The notes under the pieces were generated by a model, which saw only the letters and a list, made by a program, of their open reading frames with translations, was not told the origin of the DNA and searched no databases. From positions 1-9,060 of the forward strand of contig DYLE01000097.1 of the NCBI GenBank assembly GCA_020722245.1: a stretch of DNA of 9,060 bases, written 5' to 3'. The translations under genes were made by a program, and so were the position numbers. Positions 1 to 6,512 of this stretch are shown here, in pieces (the stretch's first letter is position 1; the number at the start of each line of letters is the position of its first letter). This stretch comes from Desulfonema limicola (lineage in GTDB: Bacteria; Desulfobacterota; Desulfobacteria; Desulfobacterales; Desulfosalsimonadaceae).

Positions 1-49
1 CAACTAATAATATGATATACGTCCCTGAATTTCCTCCAAATGTAAAAAT

Positions 50-70
50 GTAAAGGGCGTCCCCCTTTAC
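50..70 (-). terminator. Possible second terminator hairpin after tRNA-Ala
   Basis: A perfect 8-bp inverted repeat, GTAAAGGG at 50-57 and CCCTTTAC at 63-70, encloses a 5-base loop. Read on the minus strand, the hairpin is followed by ATTTTTA, a short interrupted U-run. It lies just beyond the stronger hairpin at 78-106, so it could be a back-up terminator for the tRNA transcript. It could equally belong to a gene to the left of the window reading on the plus strand, although the bases after it on that strand are not T-rich. Confidence 0.4.
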
Positions 71-77
71 TTCAAAC

Positions 78-106
78 AAAAAAAGCGGCTTTTTTTGAAG
101 AGCCGC
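78..106 (-). terminator. Rho-independent terminator of tRNA-Ala
   Basis: GCGGCT at 85-90 pairs with AGCCGC at 101-106. The stem can extend by up to three more pairs inward, one of them G-U. On the minus strand the stem is followed directly by seven U residues (A-run 78-84 on the plus strand). It starts 18 bases past the encoded CCA of tRNA-Ala. This is the standard form of an intrinsic terminator and defines the end of a single-tRNA transcript. Confidence 0.85.
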
Positions 107-124
107 CTAACTATTTGATTTTTT

Positions 125-200
125 TGGTGGAGCTGATCGGGATCGAACCGACGACCTCATGACTGCCAGTCATGCGCTCTCCCAGCTGAGCTACAGCCCC
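125..200 (-). tRNA. tRNA-Ala, anticodon GGC
   Basis: The minus strand gives a complete 76-base cloverleaf. The 7-bp acceptor stem pairs GGGGCTG with CAGCTCC, with one G-U. The D arm is GCTC/GAGC around AGCTGGGA. The anticodon stem CATGA/TCATG carries the loop CTGGCAG, so the anticodon is GGC (alanine, reading GCC and GCU). The T stem GTCGG/CCGAT holds the conserved loop TTCGATC. Discriminator A (128) is followed by a genome-encoded CCA (125-127). The gene stands alone between its own promoter and a hairpin terminator. No intron or base anomaly is visible. Confidence 0.97.
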
Positions 201-221
201 ATCGCAATAAAACAACGGGAT

Positions 222-250
222 ACGCTAATAAAACGAGAAATCCCTGTCAA
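222..250 (-). promoter_or_regulatory. Sigma-70 type promoter of tRNA-Ala
   Basis: On the minus strand a perfect TTGACA -35 box (245-250) is separated by exactly 17 bases from TAGCGT (222-227), a weak -10 box matching TATAAT at three positions. Transcription would start near 215, leaving a leader of about 15 bases before the tRNA 5' end at 200. The promoter begins 3 bases after the comEC stop codon, so the tRNA has its own start signal and need not depend on read-through. Confidence 0.65.
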
Positions 251-253
251 TAA

Positions 254-2803
254 TTATTTTAGACAAAAGGCCTCGCCGGAAGTCCCTGTTGCCGGATTAA
301 TGGTCACCGATCCATCTGAGAAAACCAGCCTGAGGGCTCCGTGCTCATCCGTCCTGAAAACAGTGAGTCTGCGGTCTTCATACCGCTTTAAAACCGATGC
401 CGCCGGAAAACCAAACCGGTTCTCCCTGCCGCAGGAGATGATCACCACCTCAGGATCGACCGCGTCCAGAAAGTCCGGGGTGCTTGAGGACTTGCTCCCG
501 TGATGCGGGGCCAGCAGGATGGTGGAATGGAGGGCGGCCCCGGCGTTGGCCACGGCTTCCATCTCTCCCGGCTTTCCGACATCCCCGGGGAACAGGAGGG
601 TATGTTGATTAAATCCGGCCTTGATGATCAAGGAGTTGTCGTTAAAACTCCGGCCGGGTGTGCGGCGGCCGGGATCGAAATCCGGAGCAGGATGAAGAAT
701 CTCCAGGGTCACCCCGTTGATGTTCATTCTTCTGGGCAGGGCGTAAAACTCGGGATGAGAAATCTTTTTCGAACGAATCAGGTTTTTAAACGACTGGTAT
801 TCAATGCTTTCCGCCTCCTGATGGCTGCTTATCACCTGTTTGACGTGAAAGTGCTTGAGGATGTAGATCAGCCCGTTTAAATGATCCGCGTCCGGATGGG
901 TCAAAATCAGCATGTCCACGGTTCGAATCTTGTTGCGCCACAGGTAAGGGGCCACCACCCGCTCCCCCACATCAAAAACCGAGTTATCGGGAAAACCGCC
1001 TCCGTCGATGAGGGCGCAATACCCCTTGGGCATCTCAAGAAGGGCCGCGTTCCCCTGCCCCACGTCCAGAACCGTCACGCGGAAATCCTCATGCCAGAGC
1101 CGCCGCTCTATCCAGTAAAAGGCGTCCGCCGCAAAAACAAGGATCATGACCGCCATAAGGATCCTGGCGGCCCAGGTTTTGGATAAAAGCCTTCGCATGC
1201 CGCGTTTTTCAACAGGGGCCGCCTTTTGGCCTCGTGACCGGATGTTTAGGATGCCCCACAACAGAATATAGAAACATGCCATTTCAAGGATGGACGGGGT
1301 GACGGTTTTAAAGGCGGAAAACGGAAAACCGGCGATAAGGTGGATCAGTTCAATCGAATGATAAAGCACAAACCCGCTGATCTGGAGCCCCCAGACAGCG
1401 GCGTTTGCGGAAACCGGAAATAATACGAGAACGGAAAACAGGCTTGCCGGCACCACAATCAAACCGATTAAGGGGATCAGGAGGATGTTGGCGAAAACCC
1501 CCGCCAGGGAAAGATAGTTAAAATAATACATGACCAGCGGCAGGGTGCCGAGGTTGGCGAAAAAGGAAACCAGGATGGAACCCAGCAGCCATTTGACAAC
1601 CGGATTCCTGTTTTTCAGCTTCTCCTGAACCCCGGACATGCCGTAGATGATGGACACCACTGCCATAAAGGAGAGTTGAAACGAGATGGAAAAAATCGAT
1701 ACCGGATTGACGATGAGGATCGCCAAAGCCGCCACCGCCAGGGTGTTCATCAGGTCATGCTCCCGCTCCAGGAGAAGCGACAGGAGAAAAACGATCACCA
1801 TGATCACCGCCCGCTGGGTGGACGGCGACATGCCGGCCAGCAGGCCGTATACGATCACCGGAAAAATCGACAGCAGGGCGGCCGCTTTCCTGCTCCAGGC
1901 ATGCCACAGCACCGGCGGAATAAAGGACAGTAAAAATCTAAAAAGCAAAAATGCAAAAGAGGCCACAATCCCGATATGAAGCCCGGAAATCGCCAGCAGA
2001 TGACTGACCCCCGCCTGGTTAAAGGCCAGCCGCAGCCCTTGCGGGACCTCATGCCCCTTGCCCAAAATCAGGGCGTTTAAAACAGATCGGGTGTCCCCCT
2101 CGGATGAACGGCCGATCAGGTCTGCGATATTTTCCCGGGCGGCGTTCAGCCGCGCCTGAAAAAACGGGACGCTGTTTTTCTCCAACACCTTCATGCCATA
2201 CTCGGTGGTATAGGTATGCCCCCAGATATCGCGAAACGCCATGTATCTTCGGTAATCAAACCCGCCCGGATTCTGAAAGTTGGTAAATGGCCGGAGCCTG
2301 CCCGTCAGGGTGATCCTGTCCCCGACCGTCAGACCGGAAGGCTTTCCGTAATGGGCGACCTGTATGCCTCCCCTTACCCGAAACGGCGGCGGGTTCCCGG
2401 ATGGGGCCGCAAGCACAAGCCGGTTTAACACCCACCTCTCCCTTCTTTGCTCGTTTAACGGGTCTGAGGCGACGGTTCCCGTGATCCGCCAGTAACGCTC
2501 CCCCAGGTAATGAATGACATGATCCGAAGAGGAGGCGACGCTGGTGCAGGAGGCAAAGGCCAGGTACCCCAGGCAGACGTAGAGGATGAGCGGCGAGAGC
2601 ATGGGGTGTCGTTTGAAATACAGGGCATACCCCATAACCCCGGCGGACGCGATCGCGCCTGCTGTCATGAGCAGGGATCGGCCGGGCAGATACCGCGCCA
2701 ATAGAATACCGGCGATGAATGCGAACAGCAGCGGGATCACCGGGCGGCCATAAAAAAAATCACCCGGCTCCTGGCGAAAGGCGCGGTTTAAAACCATCGG
2801 CAT
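254..2803 (-). CDS. comEC: ComEC/Rec2-family DNA uptake channel protein
   Basis: This 849-residue inner-membrane protein is the predicted channel that passes single-stranded DNA into the cytoplasm during natural transformation. The N-terminal part has several hydrophobic helices and a soluble domain ending in the family signature NPGGFDYRRY (near residue 180). The central multi-helix competence domain carries the HLLAISGLHIGIV signature (about 270) and the SPSTQRA motif. The C-terminal 270 residues form a metallo-beta-lactamase-like domain: LDVGQGN, then HPDADH at about 636-641, GD at about 740, and PHHGS at about 766-770. All three family parts are present, so the gene looks intact. It follows murA by 18 bases and is probably co-transcribed. 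No clear Shine-Dalgarno stands before the chosen ATG or an in-frame ATG two codons later, so translation may be coupled to murA. Actual competence also needs a type IV pilus and ComEA, which are not in view. Confidence 0.95.
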   Translation of the reverse strand: MPMVLNRAFRQEPGDFFYGRPVIPLLFAFIAGILLARYLPGRSLLMTAGAIASAGVMGYALYFKRHPMLSPLILYVCLGYLAFASCTSVASSSDHVIHYLGERYWRITGTVASDPLNEQRRERWVLNRLVLAAPSGNPPPFRVRGGIQVAHYGKPSGLTVGDRITLTGRLRPFTNFQNPGGFDYRRYMAFRDIWGHTYTTEYGMKVLEKNSVPFFQARLNAARENIADLIGRSSEGDTRSVLNALILGKGHEVPQGLRLAFNQAGVSHLLAISGLHIGIVASFAFLLFRFLLSFIPPVLWHAWSRKAAALLSIFPVIVYGLLAGMSPSTQRAVIMVIVFLLSLLLEREHDLMNTLAVAALAILIVNPVSIFSISFQLSFMAVVSIIYGMSGVQEKLKNRNPVVKWLLGSILVSFFANLGTLPLVMYYFNYLSLAGVFANILLIPLIGLIVVPASLFSVLVLFPVSANAAVWGLQISGFVLYHSIELIHLIAGFPFSAFKTVTPSILEMACFYILLWGILNIRSRGQKAAPVEKRGMRRLLSKTWAARILMAVMILVFAADAFYWIERRLWHEDFRVTVLDVGQGNAALLEMPKGYCALIDGGGFPDNSVFDVGERVVAPYLWRNKIRTVDMLILTHPDADHLNGLIYILKHFHVKQVISSHQEAESIEYQSFKNLIRSKKISHPEFYALPRRMNINGVTLEILHPAPDFDPGRRTPGRSFNDNSLIIKAGFNQHTLLFPGDVGKPGEMEAVANAGAALHSTILLAPHHGSKSSSTPDFLDAVDPEVVIISCGRENRFGFPAASVLKRYEDRRLTVFRTDEHGALRLVFSDGSVTINPATGTSGEAFCLK

Positions 2804-2821
2804 GATGGGAAATACGGGAAT

Positions 2822-4081
2822 TTAAGCTTTGGCGCGGACTCGTTTGATCGTTGCGCCGAGCCGCGCGAACTTCTTTTCCAGGGCTTCATACCCCCGGTCC
2901 AGATGATAAACCCGGCTGATCCGGGTGGTTCCCTTGGCCACAAGCCCGGCGAGAACAAGGGAGGCGCTCGCCCGCAGGTCGGTGGCCATCACCGGGGCCC
3001 CGGAAAGCTTCGGCACCCCTTTGATCATCGCGTGGTTTCCCGATATGGTGATGTCAGCGCCCATGCGCTGGAGCTCGCTCACATGAATGAAGCGGTTTTC
3101 GAAGATGTTCTCGGAGATCACGCTGAACCCGTTGGCAACGGACATCAGGACCATGAACTGGGCCTGCATATCCGTGGGAAAGCCCGGGTAAGGCAGGGTT
3201 CGAATATCCACGCTGTTGATCCTTCCACCGCCCTTGACCCGCACCCCGTCATCACGCACCTGAATCTTCGCTCCGGTTTTTTCAAGCTTGTGGATCAGCG
3301 CCTGCAGGTGGTCCGGGTTGCAGTTTTTAACCAGGATGTCCCCTCCGGTCAGGGCGGCCGCAACCATGAAGGTCCCGGCCTCGATCCGGTCCGGAATGAC
3401 AACCGTGGATACCGGCTTGAGTTTTTTGACCCCACAAATGGTGATGATGGGGCTTCCCGCGCCTTTGATATCGGCCCCCATTTTGTTGAGCATCCCGGCA
3501 AGCGCCGCGATCTCCGGCTCCCGGGCCGCGTTGCGAAGGATTGTCACGCCGTCTGCAAGCACGGCCGCCATCATCAGGTTTTCCGTGCCGGTGACCGTAG
3601 GCAAATCCAGATAGATCTCCGCGCCTTTAAGCTTTTTCGCGGAGGCCTCCACATACCCGTGGCTCAGCTTGATATCCGCGCCGAGCAGCGACAAGCCGTT
3701 TAGATGAAGGTCGATGGGCCGCGCGCCGATGGCGCATCCTCCAGGCAGGGAAACGCGGGCCTTTTTCATTCGCGCCAGAAGCGGGCCGAGCACCAGAATG
3801 GAGGCGCGCATCTGCCGGACCTGCTCGTACGGAGCCTCAAAACGGTTCAGGTCGGCGGTGTCGATGTGAACCGTGTTGCCGAGGGTCTCCACCGCCACGC
3901 CCATGTCCGAAAGCAGCCGCTCGATGCTGTCGATATCCCTAAGCACCGGCACATTGCGAAAGGTGAATTTCCCGCCCGTAAGAATCGACGCGGCGATCAT
4001 CGGAAGCGCCGCGTTCTTTGCGCCGCTGACGCTGACCTCCCCGGAAAGCGGGGTGCCGCCCTCAATGATGATTTCATCCAT
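2822..4081 (-). CDS. murA: UDP-N-acetylglucosamine 1-carboxyvinyltransferase
   Basis: MurA is a cytoplasmic enzyme that transfers enolpyruvate from phosphoenolpyruvate to UDP-GlcNAc, the first committed step of peptidoglycan synthesis. The 419-residue length is that of the family. Lys22-Asn23 in SGAKNAALP matches the conserved substrate-binding pair. Cys116 in LPGGCAIGARPIDLH corresponds to the catalytic cysteine that fosfomycin alkylates (Cys115 in E. coli), so the enzyme should be fosfomycin-sensitive at this residue. Asp304 in YPGFPTDMQAQF is the conserved catalytic aspartate, and HLDRGYEALEKK near the C-terminus is the late conserved arginine motif. The upstream sequence has only a weak ribosome site (GAGAT). 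A terminator of the preceding operon lies about 50 bases upstream, so murA starts a new transcript, with comEC downstream. I could not place a convincing promoter. The start fits family N-termini (MDEIIIEGG). Confidence 0.98.
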   Translation of the reverse strand: MDEIIIEGGTPLSGEVSVSGAKNAALPMIAASILTGGKFTFRNVPVLRDIDSIERLLSDMGVAVETLGNTVHIDTADLNRFEAPYEQVRQMRASILVLGPLLARMKKARVSLPGGCAIGARPIDLHLNGLSLLGADIKLSHGYVEASAKKLKGAEIYLDLPTVTGTENLMMAAVLADGVTILRNAAREPEIAALAGMLNKMGADIKGAGSPIITICGVKKLKPVSTVVIPDRIEAGTFMVAAALTGGDILVKNCNPDHLQALIHKLEKTGAKIQVRDDGVRVKGGGRINSVDIRTLPYPGFPTDMQAQFMVLMSVANGFSVISENIFENRFIHVSELQRMGADITISGNHAMIKGVPKLSGAPVMATDLRASASLVLAGLVAKGTTRISRVYHLDRGYEALEKKFARLGATIKRVRAKA

Positions 4082-4131
4082 ATGTGAATCTCAAATCCGA
4101 TTGAAAAAAACGATTATCAAACGCCAAAAAC

Positions 4132-4164
4132 AAAAAGCGTCTCCACTAAGGGAGAACGCTTTTT
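4132..4164 (-). terminator. Terminator of the Qrc-like operon
   Basis: AGCGT plus CTCC (4136-4144) pairs with GGAG plus ACGCT (4151-4160), with one bulged A and a 6-base loop. The stem is flanked by A5 on the left and T5 on the right, so it can work in either direction. On the minus strand the hairpin starts about 30 bases past the stop codon of the 55-residue gene, which places the end of the respiratory operon here and separates it from murA. Confidence 0.8.
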
Positions 4165-4191
4165 GATCATCACATCTTGTCCTGTATCCGG

Positions 4192-4359
4192 TCAATGGTG
4201 AGGGTCGTTTGTCCGCTTACCCTCCCGCGCCGTATCCACCGCGGCCTTGATGAGGCAGTAGGTCAACCCCAGACCGATGATGGTGAGGGCGTACCAGAGC
4301 CCCCCCATGAAAACCATGTGGCTCATGTCCCAGGCCCATTCAAACACAAACGGAAACAT
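4192..4359 (-). CDS. 55-residue single-helix membrane protein of the Qrc-like operon
   Basis: This short gene starts at ATG 4359-4357, preceded by a strong AGGAGG with 9-base spacing, and begins 25 bases after the end of the NrfD-like gene. The operon terminator follows its stop. The product begins MFPFVFEWAWDMSHMVFMGG, followed by a single hydrophobic helix (about residues 15-41), then a basic tail with Lys38, Arg45, Lys48 and Arg49, ending Asp-Pro-His-His. By the positive-inside rule the N-terminus faces the periplasm and the tail the cytoplasm. The good ribosome site, tight spacing and position before the terminator argue that it is a real gene. I do not recognise a named family. Context suggests a small accessory or assembly subunit of the membrane complex; this role is inference. 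Confidence 0.8.
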   Translation of the reverse strand: MFPFVFEWAWDMSHMVFMGGLWYALTIIGLGLTYCLIKAAVDTAREGKRTNDPHH

Positions 4360-4384
4360 CGATAGGATCCTCCTTCATCGGCGG

Positions 4385-5626
4385 TCAGTCCGCCGGGTTT
4401 AACTCCCTTTCCTGCGGGAACACCGGCAGGTAGCGGTATGCCAAGGAGATAACGATCACCCCGTAGGCCACCGGCAGGATGGTCGTGGCCACCTCCTGCC
4501 AGCTGGGGGTGTACATATACCATTCATTGAATGAAAACAGCGGCACGGCCATGACCTGAAGCACCATGACCCACCGGTTGATGCAGCAGCCCATGACGGC
4601 CAGAAACGCCGACAGCATGAGCAGAAAAGCATTCTCCCGGCCGGTTCGAGTGATCAGGATAAGCCCCGGCACCACGCCGCACACGACAATCTCGGCGATC
4701 AAAATCCAGATCCCGTAAACCGGGTTGTTGGAATAAAAATCCATGAGGGTAAACCCCATGGAAGGAGCGGTGACCAGCGCCCAGTAAATGGTGTCGGCGA
4801 TCTTGGCGATGATATAGGTGATCAGCATCCAGCCGGAGATCTTCGCCAATAACTGTTTAACATCCGGCTTGACCAGGGTTTTGCGGGTGATCTTTTCGGT
4901 GATCCAGGTGATCAGCAGGGTAAAGCAGGGCCCGCAGGCCGCCGCGGACCAGGTAAACAGGAAAAAGGTCCAGGGCCAGATGAAGATGCCTTCCCGGTAT
5001 CCAAAGGGCCGGCCGAAAAGCACCCCGGTCACCCCGCCCAAGGATCCCTGATGAAAAAAGGAGAGGAATACCCCGGTGGCCGCAAACACCGCCATGATCC
5101 CGTGCATGTTATGGCTTAAGTGGTGCAGAAACGGCACCCGGTCCAGCCTCGGGTTTTCGAGAATCAGCGGGATGAACTCAATGGTCAGCACCGCGAAGTA
5201 ACAGGACAGGCAGAAGGCCACCTCGGTGAGCATGGAATGCACGTTGGCGTGCCAGAAGATGAACCAGCCGCGCAGGGGCTGGCCGATATCGATGGCCAAA
5301 ATCAGCAGGGCGGAGCTGTAACAGATAAACCCGATTATGACCGCGTAATTGATGATCCCCTTGAGCTTTTCCTGACCGAGGATGTAGGTGAGAAACCCGG
5401 TAAAAAACGCGCCGCCGCCCAGGGCGATGACCGCAAGGTCCGCCCAGATCCACAGCGCAAATCCGTAGGCGTCGTTCATGTTCGTCTGGTTCAACCCTTT
5501 GTACCAGACCAGAAACATGGCGTAGACCCCCCACGCCAGAACCGCAGTAACCGCGGCCATCCCCAGGGCGAACCGCCGTCCTGAGCAGCGTTTAACGCCT
5601 TCGGGTATCCATGACGTCTTGCTCAT
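4385..5626 (-). CDS. qrcD: NrfD/PsrC-family quinone-site membrane subunit, QrcD-like
   Basis: A 413-residue integral membrane protein of the NrfD family, which in Qrc, polysulfide reductase and alternative complex III holds the quinone site. I count about ten hydrophobic helices (starting near residues 22, 55, 90, 128, 170, 213, 260, 305, 332 and 385). That matches the ten-helix QrcD/ActC type rather than the eight-helix PsrC type. The family motif Asp-x3-Pro-x-Arg-x-Trp is present as DIGQPLRGW at 113-121, followed by His126 and Glu135. Its ATG overlaps the TGA of the preceding ferredoxin gene (ATGA), with AAGGAG seven bases upstream, indicating translational coupling. By family knowledge it would reduce menaquinone with electrons from the iron-sulfur subunit. 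The 413-residue length also favours QrcD over shorter PsrC proteins. The exact symbol depends on the identity of the whole operon. Confidence 0.85.
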   Translation of the reverse strand: MSKTSWIPEGVKRCSGRRFALGMAAVTAVLAWGVYAMFLVWYKGLNQTNMNDAYGFALWIWADLAVIALGGGAFFTGFLTYILGQEKLKGIINYAVIIGFICYSSALLILAIDIGQPLRGWFIFWHANVHSMLTEVAFCLSCYFAVLTIEFIPLILENPRLDRVPFLHHLSHNMHGIMAVFAATGVFLSFFHQGSLGGVTGVLFGRPFGYREGIFIWPWTFFLFTWSAAACGPCFTLLITWITEKITRKTLVKPDVKQLLAKISGWMLITYIIAKIADTIYWALVTAPSMGFTLMDFYSNNPVYGIWILIAEIVVCGVVPGLILITRTGRENAFLLMLSAFLAVMGCCINRWVMVLQVMAVPLFSFNEWYMYTPSWQEVATTILPVAYGVIVISLAYRYLPVFPQERELNPAD

Positions 5627-6447
5627 TTAACCGCTCCTTGCTGCCTGATGATTCTCTTTCTGGCGGTATTTAAGTGTTCATCCGCCAGGTAGTTGTCGCC
5701 GGCCCGCCGGACCCAGGTTCGGCGGGTAAGGTAATAGACCTTGGGGGTGGTATGAAGCTTCTCCAGCAGGCGAAACGCGTTCGGGCTGTTCTTTAACCGG
5801 TGGACCGCATGCCCGGGGTTGTTCAAATCCCCGAAGGTGATCGCCCGGGTGGGGCAGGCCTCGACGCAGGCCGGCTGGTATTCCTTCTCCGCAATCTCAT
5901 CCCGCCCTTCATAATAGGCCCTGTCCCGGGCCAGCTGATACCGGTGGTAACAGAAGGAGCACTTTTCCACCACCCCCCGCATGCGCGGCGAAACATTCGG
6001 GCTGAGATAGTTTTCCATATCCGCGGGCCACGCCGGGTCCCACCAGTTGAATTTGCGGGCGTGATACGGGCAGGCGGCCATGCAGTAGCGGCAGCCGAAG
6101 CAGCGGGTATAGATCTGGCTGATGACCCCGGTCTCATGATCATAATCCGTGGCCACCGCCGGGCAAACCGAAACGCAGGGGGCATGGCCGTCCCCCTCCC
6201 TCCCCTCGCACTGCATGCACATCATGGGAATATAGCAGACCTCGGTGTGGGGATACGGCTTGCCATTGGTGATCTTAAACACCCGCATCCAGTTGATGCT
6301 GTCCAGCTTATTGGATTCATCGGCCTTAAACGGGATATTGTTTTCCGCATAGCATGCCACCATGCAGGCGCCGCAACCCGTACACCTATCCAGATCGATC
6401 ACCATACCGAATCTTTTGGGTCGCTTGTTCAACGTATCCTCTTTCAT
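5623..6447 (-). CDS. qrcC: Four-cluster ferredoxin subunit, QrcC-like
   Basis: A 274-residue iron-sulfur electron-transfer subunit of the DmsB/PsrB/QrcC type. Sixteen cysteines form four cluster-binding sets: 22/25/28/32, 77/80/91/95, 116/119/122/126 and 163/166/194/198. All four sets are complete in cysteine, so four [4Fe-4S] clusters are possible. Cys71 is an extra cysteine outside the sets. There is no signal peptide, so it would travel with the Tat-carrying partner by hitch-hiking, as is usual in the family. It would pass electrons from the large subunit to the membrane subunit. The ATG is preceded by GAGG at 5-base spacing. The gene lies 65 bases after the large subunit gene and overlaps the NrfD-like gene by 4 bases. 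PsrB-type subunits are shorter (about 190 residues), which favours QrcC/ActB-like. Confidence 0.88.
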   Translation of the reverse strand: MKEDTLNKRPKRFGMVIDLDRCTGCGACMVACYAENNIPFKADESNKLDSINWMRVFKITNGKPYPHTEVCYIPMMCMQCEGREGDGHAPCVSVCPAVATDYDHETGVISQIYTRCFGCRYCMAACPYHARKFNWWDPAWPADMENYLSPNVSPRMRGVVEKCSFCYHRYQLARDRAYYEGRDEIAEKEYQPACVEACPTRAITFGDLNNPGHAVHRLKNSPNAFRLLEKLHTTPKVYYLTRRTWVRRAGDNYLADEHLNTARKRIIRQQGAVK

Positions 6448-6512
6448 GAAAACCTCGTTATGGGTTTATAGTATCCGTATGTTGCTTGCTTCCTCTGCCT
6501 GGGCTTGCCGGA

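Noticed and set aside
2903..3703. 266-codon plus-strand open frame opposite murA
   Set aside because: It lies wholly antisense to an unmistakable murA, its product is rich in Gly, His, Arg and Pro with no domain, and it is a typical GC-rich shadow.
4082..4131. Promoter of murA
   Set aside because: TTGATA and GATAAT-like strings occur, but no pair has both acceptable boxes and spacing; the poly-T stretch makes chance matches likely.
5800..6471. 223-codon plus-strand open frame opposite the ferredoxin subunit
   Set aside because: It is antisense to a gene with 16 ordered cluster cysteines. No ribosome site or recognisable motif was seen.
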